The position numbers and the translations under genes are program-made. A stretch of 64,000 nt of DNA. It comes from Akkermansia muciniphila (lineage in GTDB: Bacteria; Verrucomicrobiota; Verrucomicrobiia; Verrucomicrobiales; Akkermansiaceae). The stretch covers positions 1-64,000 of the forward strand of contig CAMCIC010000001.1 of assembly GCA_945874895.1 (NCBI GenBank). Direction: 5' to 3'. Within the stretch, counting starts at the first letter, position 1. Every line of letters begins with the position of its first letter. Under the pieces are notes generated by a model, which did no database searches, had not been told where the DNA came from, and saw only the letters and a list, made by a program, of their open reading frames with translations. Below are positions 8,959 to 17,737 of the stretch, piece after piece.

Positions 8959-11900
8959 ATGTCTTTACATTTGATGCAAGAACCGTTACCTTGCGAAGTG
9001 ATGTTGTCCGGAACCTCAAACACACAGCCGAAAAAAAACCATACAGGCTTCACTTTGATCATCACAGTGAGTCTTTTGGTTTTGTTGACGTTGATTGCGA
9101 TCGGCTTATTGAGCCTCTCGACCGTGACGTTGCGCATCGGCAGCAAGGAGCAGCATCTCTCGACGGCGCGAGCCAACGCGAGGATGGCGATGATGATCGC
9201 GGTGGGTGAGCTACAAAAACAACTGGGACCTGACCGCAGGATCAATGCGGTGGCAGGAATGGATGCATCCGCCGTGCCTGATCAACGCCAGTGGCTGGGA
9301 GTGTATGATGCGTGGCTGGGCAGTGAAACCACCCGCCCAGATCCCAGCACACGTTTCCGCCGTTACCTCGTCTCAGGCAATGAAACCACATTGAGAAACC
9401 GGGACTCCGCAAAATCGCCTTTGCCAGGTAAAACCATCGACATCGTAGGTCGGGATCCGAGTTCCTCACAACGGCGGGTGAAAGCTGGGCTGACCGCACT
9501 CTCTGATGCAACAGGCAACCTCGCCTGGTGGGTGGGCGATGAAAATGCGAAAGCCAAGATCAACGCCGGCAGCGACTACCCGACAGCGGTGACTAATGAA
9601 TTACTCGCCATGGAGGCTGGACAATCGGCCCCTGGCGTGGGTTTCCGGTTGCAAAGCGAATTGCAAAACATTTCCAACCAAGGCAGGGGCAGTTGGGACC
9701 TGAGCAATGCATTGCGTAGCAAATGCGTGTCTCTCCACTCTACCGAATTGATTTCCGGAGTCTCCGGTGACTTGAACCAGTATCAGCATGATCTCACAAC
9801 CAACAGCTATGGCTTGCTCACAGATGTGAGAAATGGAGGACTCAAACGAGATCTCACCCTCTACCTAGAGCAGCCGTATTCGAGCCGCCTGCGGCAACCG
9901 CTTTACACGGTCGGCAATAACGCCATCATCAATTACAATGCCGATTCAAACAACGCCTCTGCATTGGATGAATCTTCCGGTATCACCATGGAGGAATTGT
10001 GGATTTACTACAACCTTTACAAGCAAGTCAATTACAGCCGTCCCGCCAGCACCAGTGACAGCATCGGCCGCCGTCCTGCTGGATTTCCCACTCTGCTCTC
10101 TGGCAACAGTCGCGACGAGGTCATGGCCGATCGTTTTTACCCTTACAAACGCCGAGTCTATTCTCAGGTAAAATACATGCTTTCGCTGGCGGCGGCACCC
10201 GGCACGCAACCCGACCGCTTTGACCTGCGCCTCGCGATCGACCCCGTCGTGGTACTGTGGAACCCTTACAACGTCGCGCTCGAGTATCAACCAGGAGGGT
10301 TCGAGACGGTGGGCTTTTCTGGACTTCCCTACATCGCGGATTTCCAAACGCCCAGCGGCACAACCTCGGTTTCCTTCGCACAGTTCTTCCGGAATGACAA
10401 CGTGAACCTGATTCCAGCCAACATCGGACGAGATCAGCCCATCGTGCTCCAACCAGGAGAGAGTCGTGTCTTTTCACGTGTCAATGGCCAAGGCGACTCT
10501 CTGTCCAGTGGTTGGCGCTACACCGATGGCATCTCGATCAACCACGCGAGCTTCCCCAAAAATCTCCCGGCCAATGCCAACGTCAAGCTCACCCTGCGTC
10601 CGGATGCAGGTGGCTTCATCAATTATCTTACCTTTTGGTTCGGACTGCGCACTGATAGCCCTACCCTTCAATCCGGCACCTACGTTCTGCGTGGAGACAG
10701 ACAGAGCTCGACGCTGCCTACCGTGACAACACCGCAGACCATCACCGTCAGCAATATCGTCAGCGATCGCAAAATCCCCCATCTTCTCATCAGCCAGAAC
10801 ATGCGAACGGAGAATGACACCTCCACTCCATCCAAAACCTGGTTGTGGAGCAATCCCTCCGTGATCTACCGGCAGGCCGCCGATAGCACCCTCACGTCCC
10901 GTCTGGCGCACCAGATGGAAATTTTTGTGACTCAGGTGAGTTCGTGGGAAAATCCCTACGTGCAGATCACACCAGGGAATCAAGCCTACTGGGGCGGTGG
11001 CACGCGAGCTGATTTCGGCGTGCCATTTTTCACATTGCGTGGGGTTCCGTTGACCCCGATGAAGTCACTGGCTGCCTTTCAACATTCCTGTGCAAACGGC
11101 ATGAGAAGACAGTGGAAGGACAGCAACGTGAGCATACCCGCAAGCAGCTTTCCTGCCAGCGCAGAAGGTCTGGATGGCCACCGCTATCTTCAGCCCATGG
11201 GATCGAAATGGATCGGCAACTCCTTTGCCCATCCGCTCATCCCTGCCGGCACTACGGTGGGCCAAGCAGCTCTACCCGATAACCAAGCAACACCTCCGGT
11301 AGCGGGCCCTGTGAAATTGGCCGATCACTCCTACCTCGCCAATGCAGCACTGTGGGACACTTGGTATTTTTCTTCGATGGCCCCACAAACGGCTCATCCG
11401 TATCGTGGGAGCCCACGCACACAGCAGCGGGTGTTCGACGATTTTTTCCCCACTTCCCCTGCCACCGCGCATGTGCCACTTCCCACAACGCGCTTCACTC
11501 CCTACCGCGCTGGGAACGAAACTGTTTTGCGCGCGATGCTGCGCAACGGCACTCCCGATTCCCTAGCCTACCAACGACTCGCATCCTTTTTGATGATCGA
11601 TGGTGCTTTCAATGTGAACTCCACATCGGTCGCCGCTTGGAAAATGATGCTTGGCAGTCTGCGGGAACATGCCACCAACCGCAGCAACGCAGCATCCGGC
11701 ATGACGGTCGTCCCTTCATCCACCGCTAGCACTCCAGTGAATGGTCTCGGAATCGCCAATGGCAATCTCGTCACTCCGTCCGCCAATGTCGCAGAGCCCA
11801 ACCAATGGACCGGATTCCGCCATCTGAGCGATGCCGAGATCGATCGACTCGCCAACAACATGGTGACACAGGTAAAATTGCGCGGCCCCTTTCTCAATCT

Positions 11901-12366
11901 ATCGGATTTCATCAACCGCAGACCTGGCACACAACAGGAACTGGCCCGACAGGGAGCGGTTCAGGCAGCCATCGAAGCCGCCGATCTGAACGGTGCGCTC
12001 GACAAGGGGACGCGACAACTGGGTTCGCTCGCCGGTGCGACATTTCCTGATGCAGGTCGCGGATCAAAGGCCGCGGGCATTCCGGGCTTCATCACCCAAG
12101 CTGACCTGCTTACCGCCATCGGTCCTGTGCTGCAAGCCCGCTCTGACACATTTACCATCCGCGCCTACGGCAACGCGACTGATCCGAACGGCACCATTCT
12201 CGCAGAAGCGTGGTGCGAGGTCCTTGTCCAACGCCTGCCTGAATACCTCAGTCCGGCGGATGCAGCCAACCTGCGTGAAACCAACCTCACCACCCCGATC
12301 AATCGTGTTTTTGGAAGAAAACTCGCCATCGTCCAATTCCGCTGGCTTTCGAAAACCGAAGTCTGA
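8959..12366 (+). CDS. Verru_Chthon cassette protein A-like prepilin-type giant protein
   Basis: A 1135-residue protein with a prepilin-like N-terminus, HTGFTLIITVSLLVLLTLIA, followed by ARMAMMIAVGELQKQLGPDR. Together with the C-terminal VFGRKLAIVQFRWLS, these are hallmarks of the Verru_Chthon cassette A family, known from Verrucomicrobia and Chthoniobacter. It should be inserted by its N-terminal helix with a very large exported domain rich in Asn, Ser and Thr. The family is thought to act with pseudopilin-like B, C and D proteins in an undefined surface or secretion apparatus. None of those partners is adjacent here. The start is uncertain: ATG at 8959 or at 9001 would both leave the motif near the N-terminus. 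Confidence 0.85.
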   Translation: MSLHLMQEPLPCEVMLSGTSNTQPKKNHTGFTLIITVSLLVLLTLIAIGLLSLSTVTLRIGSKEQHLSTARANARMAMMIAVGELQKQLGPDRRINAVAGMDASAVPDQRQWLGVYDAWLGSETTRPDPSTRFRRYLVSGNETTLRNRDSAKSPLPGKTIDIVGRDPSSSQRRVKAGLTALSDATGNLAWWVGDENAKAKINAGSDYPTAVTNELLAMEAGQSAPGVGFRLQSELQNISNQGRGSWDLSNALRSKCVSLHSTELISGVSGDLNQYQHDLTTNSYGLLTDVRNGGLKRDLTLYLEQPYSSRLRQPLYTVGNNAIINYNADSNNASALDESSGITMEELWIYYNLYKQVNYSRPASTSDSIGRRPAGFPTLLSGNSRDEVMADRFYPYKRRVYSQVKYMLSLAAAPGTQPDRFDLRLAIDPVVVLWNPYNVALEYQPGGFETVGFSGLPYIADFQTPSGTTSVSFAQFFRNDNVNLIPANIGRDQPIVLQPGESRVFSRVNGQGDSLSSGWRYTDGISINHASFPKNLPANANVKLTLRPDAGGFINYLTFWFGLRTDSPTLQSGTYVLRGDRQSSTLPTVTTPQTITVSNIVSDRKIPHLLISQNMRTENDTSTPSKTWLWSNPSVIYRQAADSTLTSRLAHQMEIFVTQVSSWENPYVQITPGNQAYWGGGTRADFGVPFFTLRGVPLTPMKSLAAFQHSCANGMRRQWKDSNVSIPASSFPASAEGLDGHRYLQPMGSKWIGNSFAHPLIPAGTTVGQAALPDNQATPPVAGPVKLADHSYLANAALWDTWYFSSMAPQTAHPYRGSPRTQQRVFDDFFPTSPATAHVPLPTTRFTPYRAGNETVLRAMLRNGTPDSLAYQRLASFLMIDGAFNVNSTSVAAWKMMLGSLREHATNRSNAASGMTVVPSSTASTPVNGLGIANGNLVTPSANVAEPNQWTGFRHLSDAEIDRLANNMVTQVKLRGPFLNLSDFINRRPGTQQELARQGAVQAAIEAADLNGALDKGTRQLGSLAGATFPDAGRGSKAAGIPGFITQADLLTAIGPVLQARSDTFTIRAYGNATDPNGTILAEAWCEVLVQRLPEYLSPADAANLRETNLTTPINRVFGRKLAIVQFRWLSKTEV

Positions 12367-12392
12367 TCATTCATTTTTTACGTTGATTGTTT

Positions 12393-13118
12393 ATGTTTCC
12401 CATGCGCCAAAAGCTCCATCTCGTCATAGCTGGTTTTGTCAGCCTCATCGTATCGATCGTCTTTGCGTCCGCGCAGGAGACCACCGAACCAAACAAAGAG
12501 TCGGCGGTGATGATGCGCATCATATGCAACCAACCGGTGGAAGGAGCCACAGCATTGAAAATCGCGCAGGGCAGCAACATCCTTCAAGATCTTACCATCA
12601 TCCCCTCACTCGTCACCGATCCGGTCGCGGTCAAACGCGGCGAGCTGTCGCTGGCAAAATGGACAGGTAGCGACAAGACCCTAGTATTGAACCCTGTTGT
12701 CAAAATCACCATTCCAGACGCTGGAACACGCTTCGTTCTTGCTTTGTTCCCATCGCCTGACCCTGAAGCAGCAGCACCCTACCGGCATTTGCTCATCCGC
12801 ACGGATGGGCTGAATTTCAAAGCCTCCGATCTTTACCTTCACAACCTCACTTCCGTTCCAGTGGCAGGACTCCTGGGCAAAACGAAATTCCAGATCGCAC
12901 CTGCTAAGTCAACGGTAGTGACTCCCACACCGGAGCCGGCGGGGGAGCGCATGTATCAGGCACAGTTTTATTTCCAACGTGAGGGTGAGGCGTTCATTTT
13001 CAACGATACTCGCTGGCCGCTGGCCTCCTCGGCCCGCGTCTATCTCTTTTTCATCCCCGATCCCGTGAGACAATCCATGGGCTATGTTTCCTTTCGCGAG
13101 TATAGCCCTTTTCCCTGA
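12393..13118 (+). CDS. Secreted protein of unknown function, follows the Verru_Chthon A gene
   Basis: A 241-residue protein with an Sec signal peptide, LHLVIAGFVSLIVSIVFASA, cut near AQE. The mature part looks all-beta, with a Pro/Thr-rich linker TVVTPTPEPAGE near residue 180 and a C-terminal segment ARVYLFFIPDP. The gene starts 26 bases after the Verru_Chthon A stop on the same strand, and the heme O synthase gene converges 14 bases beyond its own stop. It is therefore probably the second and last gene of a two-gene operon. ATG at 12393 was chosen over a TTG at 12387; ATG at 12402 is also possible. Family not recognised. Confidence 0.78.
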   Translation: MFPMRQKLHLVIAGFVSLIVSIVFASAQETTEPNKESAVMMRIICNQPVEGATALKIAQGSNILQDLTIIPSLVTDPVAVKRGELSLAKWTGSDKTLVLNPVVKITIPDAGTRFVLALFPSPDPEAAAPYRHLLIRTDGLNFKASDLYLHNLTSVPVAGLLGKTKFQIAPAKSTVVTPTPEPAGERMYQAQFYFQREGEAFIFNDTRWPLASSARVYLFFIPDPVRQSMGYVSFREYSPFP

Positions 13119-13132
13119 TACGGATTTTGCAT

Positions 13133-14014
13133 TTACCAGCAAAGCGCCAATAAGGTGAGGGCGATGGGAAGATACAACAGTGTGTAGAGAAACAATCGTC
13201 GCGCACTGGCACGGTCACCATGTTTGCCAAAGCGCAGGGACAACCCCATCATTCGCGCGCCCAGAAGCAATCCACCCACGAGACAGGGCCATGTGACGCG
13301 CCCGCTGAGATAAGGCCAAAAGAATAGCAAAGCGAGCACCGCGGAAAACATCAGGCAAAGCCGCGCACTTCTGCTACCGGAGACATCGCCATTCGACCAC
13401 ATGCGATATCCCGCGGTTTCGTATTCCTCACGACACATCCAGTTGATCGCGATGAAGTGCGGCAACTGCCAGAAAAATAATAGAGCAAACAGGAACCATG
13501 CGGATGAATCAAGATCACCCCCTGCCGCAGTCCATCCCATCATGGGCGGAATTGCCCCCGGGATCGCACCAATCAGTGTGTTCACCGAATGTTTCCGCTT
13601 CATGGGTGTGTATAGAAAAACGTATGTTACCAGCGTGATCAAAGCCAGCACTGCCGTCATTTTGTTGACCATAACCGACAAATGCACCAAGCCGAAGGCA
13701 CTGAGCAGGACACCAATCACAAAAGCGACAAGCACGTCCATGCGTTTGGCAGGGAGCGGGCGATCTGCTGTGCGCGCCATGCGGGCATCGAGATCGATTT
13801 CCATCAACTGATTGAACACCGCCGACCCGAAAGCTGCCGCCGCCGTGCCAAGAATGGTGTGCACAAGCCTCATGCCCTGCCAATCCGTGGCGCGCGATGC
13901 GAGAAAATAACCAAAGCAGGTGGTCACCAAGACAAAAGTATTCAACCTAACCTTCGTCAACACAGCGAGGTCTTGGCGAAACATCGCGGCTTTCGGTGAT
14001 GGTTCATCATTCAT
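13133..14014 (-). CDS. ctaB: Protoheme IX farnesyltransferase (heme O synthase)
   Basis: A 293-residue UbiA-family prenyltransferase that attaches a farnesyl group to heme B, making heme O for terminal oxidases. The early strand KVRLNTFVLVTTCFGYFLA leads into NQLMEIDLDARMARTADRPL (about residues 70-90), the Asp-rich heme O synthase motif that binds Mg-prenyl diphosphate. A second Asp/Glu-rich loop lies after the fourth helix, around the segment ending NWMCREEYETAGYRMWSNGD. About nine hydrophobic helices follow the family plan. ATG at 14014 was preferred over a GTG at 14026. No cytochrome oxidase genes flank it in this window. It is divergent from the cyclophilin gene across a 133-base gap. 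Confidence 0.93.
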   Translation of the reverse strand: MNDEPSPKAAMFRQDLAVLTKVRLNTFVLVTTCFGYFLASRATDWQGMRLVHTILGTAAAAFGSAVFNQLMEIDLDARMARTADRPLPAKRMDVLVAFVIGVLLSAFGLVHLSVMVNKMTAVLALITLVTYVFLYTPMKRKHSVNTLIGAIPGAIPPMMGWTAAGGDLDSSAWFLFALLFFWQLPHFIAINWMCREEYETAGYRMWSNGDVSGSRSARLCLMFSAVLALLFFWPYLSGRVTWPCLVGGLLLGARMMGLSLRFGKHGDRASARRLFLYTLLYLPIALTLLALCW

Positions 14015-14147
14015 GCGCGCCGCCACTTTGCACAGATCAGCCTAAATCACAAATGCCAATTTCAGCCCACAACAGGCAGCGTGTTGCCCATTGATTCAGC
14101 GAAGTTTCTGATTGTCAGTTGTTGAGCGATGTGCCACATTCCCTACC

Positions 14148-15440
14148 ATGCCTTTCTTCCTCCGTTGGTTGATGTCGCTGTTGGTAATCTCCGGCAGCGC
14201 CACAGCGCAGATTTATGCCGACTTCCAAACGACCGCAGGGCATTTCACCTGTGAATTGAGTCACCAAGAAACGCCTCGCACCGTTGCCAATTTCATCTCG
14301 TTGGCAGAAGGCACACGCCGCTGGGTAGACGAGCGCAATGGTTTGCTATCGAGCGCATCCACGCGCCAACCATTCTACAATGGCATGGCCATCCATCGGG
14401 TGGTCAATGCGGAAGGCTTCCAACTGATGCAGGCAGGCTCCAAGCGCGGTGACGGCACCGACGGGCCGGGATACGAATTGCCTGACGAAATGAACGCCAA
14501 AGTCCCTGCCACCTATCGCTTCGATCAAGCCTATCGCATCGCCATGGCCAACGCGGGACCTAACACCAACGGTAGCCAGTTTTTTATCACCGGTACCGCT
14601 ATGAACGGGCTAGAAGGCAAACATACTGTCTTTGGCAAGGTGGTGTCAGGACAGTCCGTGATCGATGCCATCCTAGAAACGCAGGTCGATGCTCAGGAAA
14701 AGCCGATCGCACCCATCGTGATCGAAAAAGTAACCATTCGCCGTGTGGGCAAAGCGGCCATGAAATTTCAGGTTCCGGCCATGAAATTGCCAACGCTTTC
14801 CGAGCCATCTTTCGAACGCACCGTAGCACCCGCGCCAGAAAACACAGATCGTTTTGTATTCAGCCAAGGACAACGCAGCGAGCTACTGGTCTACGCCAGC
14901 ATTGATCCCGCTCGAGAAATCTGGCAGAAGCTCGAAAGCCGCTGGCACGCGCCCTCGCCCATCAATGCGCGCTTCTACGATGTCACTCACCCCGAGGGCT
15001 TTCCCGTGACAGGCTTCCGTCCCGTGCTGGCACGCTACCATTCGGATGCGATCACACCCATGGATCTCAAGGGCTGGACGCTATCGCTGGAAAACGCTGA
15101 GGGGGTTTATCTATTCTCTTTCCCCCACATGGGCGATATGGGCTACATGTTTACCCCCGCCGGTAGCAAGGTCTCGCAAACAGGCACCATCCGTTCCGCC
15201 AGTCTCATGTATCAAGCCGCACCGCACCATGCCGTGGCCGAGTTTGAACTCGATCAACGCAAGATCATCCACCTGCACTTGGGCTTTGACAAAAAAATCA
15301 AAAACAATCTTCACGGTCGATGTGTCACCCGAGTGAAGCATTTTGTTGTAACCAATCCCGAGACCCATACCGGATTTTATCCAGGTGAATCCACTGAGCC
15401 CGGCGGAGACCGCGGCTTCTCTATGGTGCCGATCCATTGA
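14148..15440 (+). CDS. Secreted cyclophilin-type peptidyl-prolyl isomerase with extra C-terminal domain
   Basis: A 430-residue protein. A signal peptide (residues 1-19, ending SGSATAQ) exports it to the periplasm. Residues 21-200 are a cyclophilin domain that catalyses proline cis-trans isomerisation in folding proteins: GHFTCELSHQETPRTVANFI, then YNGMAIHRVV, PNTNGSQFFITG and LEGKHTVFGKVV. All core segments are present, though the HRV motif replaces the usual FHRV. About 220 residues follow that I do not recognise, with SLENAEGVYLFSFPHMGDMG in the middle; this half looks beta-rich. Secreted cyclophilins usually end soon after the catalytic domain, so the extension is unusual. RlmN follows 19 bases downstream. 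Confidence 0.9.
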   Translation: MPFFLRWLMSLLVISGSATAQIYADFQTTAGHFTCELSHQETPRTVANFISLAEGTRRWVDERNGLLSSASTRQPFYNGMAIHRVVNAEGFQLMQAGSKRGDGTDGPGYELPDEMNAKVPATYRFDQAYRIAMANAGPNTNGSQFFITGTAMNGLEGKHTVFGKVVSGQSVIDAILETQVDAQEKPIAPIVIEKVTIRRVGKAAMKFQVPAMKLPTLSEPSFERTVAPAPENTDRFVFSQGQRSELLVYASIDPAREIWQKLESRWHAPSPINARFYDVTHPEGFPVTGFRPVLARYHSDAITPMDLKGWTLSLENAEGVYLFSFPHMGDMGYMFTPAGSKVSQTGTIRSASLMYQAAPHHAVAEFELDQRKIIHLHLGFDKKIKNNLHGRCVTRVKHFVVTNPETHTGFYPGESTEPGGDRGFSMVPIH

Positions 15441-15459
15441 ACCTCCGCACTAGACGTCG

Positions 15460-16554
15460 ATGACCACTGGACTCGCAGGCTCCCTGCATGATCTGAGTTT
15501 TGCAGAAATGCAACAACGTCTTGCCGCGGATGGGTTGAACCAAGTTCACGCCCGTTCTCTGTGGCGCGCGCTGCACGGCCATGCCGATCCCTTGCAACCC
15601 ATGCCCGCGAGTTTTCTTGGTCCGCTGCAACGATGGCTGGAAAAACATCTCTACGCCAATGATGCGGATTTTTTTGTGGATGTGCCGGAAACGGTTTCCG
15701 AGACCCACAGCAGCGATGGAATGACGCGCAAGTATCTGCTGCGACTGCGCGATGGAAGAACCGTGGAAACCGTTCTCATGGGCTACGATGGCCGATTCAC
15801 TGCCTGTGTCAGTACACAAGTCGGCTGCGCCATGGGCTGTGTGTTTTGTGCGACAGGACAAATGGGATTCACCCGCCACCTGCGGCCCGGCGAAATCATC
15901 GCCCAGGTGCTACACGTACAACGTGTATTGCGCAGCGATCATCAAACACGCCTGCGCAATCTGGTCTTAATGGGTATGGGCGAACCATTGCACAATTACG
16001 ATGCCGTGATGAAGGCCCTCGCCACCATCGCCGATGTGCGTGGACCCAGCCTATCAAAAAACCGCATCACCATCAGCACCGTGGGCCTGGTGCCCGCCAT
16101 TCGTCGCATGGCCGATGAAGGCTGTCCCTACAACCTCGCCCTCAGTTTGCATGGGGCCGATGATGCGCAACGTCAAGCGCTGATCCCGGTAGGCAAAAAA
16201 TGGGACATGGCAGAATTGATCGAGGCATGCCGGCACTACGACCGCACCATCGGCAAGAGAATTTTCATTGAGTGGACGATGATCGCCGGCCAGAACGACA
16301 GCCCAGAAATCGCCCGTCAATTGGCGGAACTGCTGCGCGGCATCAATGTGCACATCAATCTGATTCCGCTGAATCCCACGGCGGGGTTTGCAGGCAGTGC
16401 CACCGCCCACAAAGCAGGCTTAGTCTTTCAGCGCATTCTCCGCGACGCCGGTTATCCTGTGACGTTCCGCCAGCGGCGTGGCATCGATGTCGCCGCGGGC
16501 TGCGGGCAACTCAAAAGTGACCATTCGGCACGCACATCTGCCGCGTCATCATGA
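15460..16554 (+). CDS. rlmN: RlmN-family radical SAM methyltransferase, copy 1 (divergent)
   Basis: A 364-residue enzyme of the family that methylates C2 of A2503 in 23S rRNA and A37 in some tRNAs. The 4Fe-4S cluster motif CAMGCVFC gives Cys123, Cys127 and Cys130. The mechanism needs a methyl-carrying Cys and a resolving Cys: Cys348 in AGCGQL and Cys116 in TACVSTQ fit. The SAM-binding LMGMGEPL is intact. Compared with the second copy in this window (50768-51913), the C-terminal motif reads GIDVAAGCGQL rather than GHDIEAACGQL, and the N-terminal region is quite different. It could be a true RlmN or a paralogue with a changed target. It converges on the NadR-like gene, with 38 bases between. 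Confidence 0.9.
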   Translation: MTTGLAGSLHDLSFAEMQQRLAADGLNQVHARSLWRALHGHADPLQPMPASFLGPLQRWLEKHLYANDADFFVDVPETVSETHSSDGMTRKYLLRLRDGRTVETVLMGYDGRFTACVSTQVGCAMGCVFCATGQMGFTRHLRPGEIIAQVLHVQRVLRSDHQTRLRNLVLMGMGEPLHNYDAVMKALATIADVRGPSLSKNRITISTVGLVPAIRRMADEGCPYNLALSLHGADDAQRQALIPVGKKWDMAELIEACRHYDRTIGKRIFIEWTMIAGQNDSPEIARQLAELLRGINVHINLIPLNPTAGFAGSATAHKAGLVFQRILRDAGYPVTFRQRRGIDVAAGCGQLKSDHSARTSAASS

Positions 16555-16592
16555 ATGCCGCAATCCCATCCGATATCCAACAGGAAACCGAA

Positions 16593-17111
16593 TCAAGGCT
16601 GTCCTAACAAAGTCATCACCGCCTCTTCAGCTCGACTGATGCGCTCCCTACCACTGCCAGAAATGATGCGATACTCTCGGCCCGTGGCGCGAACGGCCGC
16701 GAGATGTTTTTCAAACAACTCTTCCCTTCCCTCAGGAGCTTCCCTCAAAGGATCGTATTCCCAGGGCAAATCCGGTTGGCAGATCAGATAGACGTGGTCT
16801 TTCTCCGCTGCGGCCGCCTCGCGCAACCAAGGCTCGCAACGCGCAAACGCCACCTCACACCAGATGAGGAAATTTTGCAGGTCCGTATCGAAGAACGCCA
16901 TGGATACCGTGGCAGGCACTTGTTGCACCTGATGAAGCAAATGACCGCGGGCGATGTCGTGCACGGTATCGCAATCATAATGCGGCCCGTGTTTTTCCAG
17001 ATAGAGACGAGCGTGTTCGAAGGCACAAGGGAAGTGGAATCGCTCCGCAAGCGCGCGTGTGAGCGTGGTCTTACCACTGGACTCGGGACCGGTGAGCACA
17101 ATTCGCTTCAT
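16593..17111 (-). CDS. NadR-like P-loop kinase, proposed thiamine or vitamin-precursor kinase
   Basis: A 172-residue ATPase resembling the ribosylnicotinamide kinase domain of NadR (AAA_28). The Walker A motif GPESSGKT is at residues 8-15. It is followed by FEHARLYLEKHGPHY, the family's Glu-Ala/His-Arg-x-Tyr segment, then FFDTDLQNFLIWCEV and LICQPDLPWEYDPLR. The transcription-regulator and adenylyltransferase domains of full NadR are absent. Its ATG overlaps the stop of the PnuC-family gene by 4 bases, and both sit in an operon under a TPP riboswitch. I therefore infer that it phosphorylates thiamine (or a thiamine-related compound) to trap it after uptake, rather than nicotinamide riboside. 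The family call is firm; the substrate is inferred from context only. Confidence 0.85.
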   Translation of the reverse strand: MKRIVLTGPESSGKTTLTRALAERFHFPCAFEHARLYLEKHGPHYDCDTVHDIARGHLLHQVQQVPATVSMAFFDTDLQNFLIWCEVAFARCEPWLREAAAAEKDHVYLICQPDLPWEYDPLREAPEGREELFEKHLAAVRATGREYRIISGSGRERISRAEEAVMTLLGQP

Positions 17112-17722
17112 GGCATGAGTTCCTTTCTTGTCCTGTGCCACGACCACCACCCATACAATCCGAGGATCAGGAAAAAACCATACTGTGCTGCATAGATCAC
17201 TGATCCCTGAACCAGGTAAATATGAATTCCCAATCCATTCACCATCGCCCAACCAATCCAGTTTTCCATACGCTTTCGCGCCTGCAAAAATTGCGCGAAG
17301 TAACTCAGCACCGTGGCTGTGGCATCACGCCACAAAACTGCTGGTGGGGCAATCCAAGTAAGATGATGAGAAAAAAACTTTACACCGATTCCCCACAAAA
17401 TCACTGCCAGAATCACCCCCAGCAACAAGATCATTTGACTCCGACGCGCCAACCACGTCGGGCGGAAGCTTTCCTGTGTAACACCGTGTTTGAGCCAAAC
17501 GCTCCAGCAATAGATCTGCAGCGGAACATAGGACACATAGAGAATGCCATCCGATATCAAATGCCAACGGGTAAAAGCGAGCCAAGCCGAGACCATTGCC
17601 CATAGAATTCCCAGCGGCCAACCAAGGGTATTCTGCCTCGCAATCAATGACACACTCACCACCGCCAATGCGGTGCCGAGATACTCGGGTCCCTGACCTG
17701 TTAGAAATTCTTGGAACTCCAT
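17108..17722 (-). CDS. pnuT: PnuC-family vitamin transporter, probably thiamine (PnuT)
   Basis: A 204-residue inner-membrane protein with about seven hydrophobic segments, the PnuC (SWEET-like) facilitator fold. Family marks are IARQNTLGWPLGILWAMVSA (residues 27-46), SDGILYVSYVPLQIYCW and the C-terminal ILGLYGWWSW. PnuC proteins carry nicotinamide riboside, whereas PnuT relatives carry thiamine; sequence alone does not tell me which. The TPP riboswitch and TonB-receptor gene upstream on the same transcript favour thiamine. It starts 15 bases after the receptor stop and overlaps the kinase start by 4 bases. Facilitated diffusion plus phosphorylation by the downstream kinase would make uptake irreversible. 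Confidence 0.88.
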   Translation of the reverse strand: MEFQEFLTGQGPEYLGTALAVVSVSLIARQNTLGWPLGILWAMVSAWLAFTRWHLISDGILYVSYVPLQIYCWSVWLKHGVTQESFRPTWLARRSQMILLLGVILAVILWGIGVKFFSHHLTWIAPPAVLWRDATATVLSYFAQFLQARKRMENWIGWAMVNGLGIHIYLVQGSVIYAAQYGFFLILGLYGWWSWHRTRKELMP

Positions 17723-17737
17723 GATCGTAATGATCCA

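Noticed and set aside
17108-17722. Annotating the PnuC-family gene simply as a nicotinamide riboside transporter.
   Set aside because: The TPP riboswitch and TonB receptor upstream make thiamine the better hypothesis, although the substrate is not proven.
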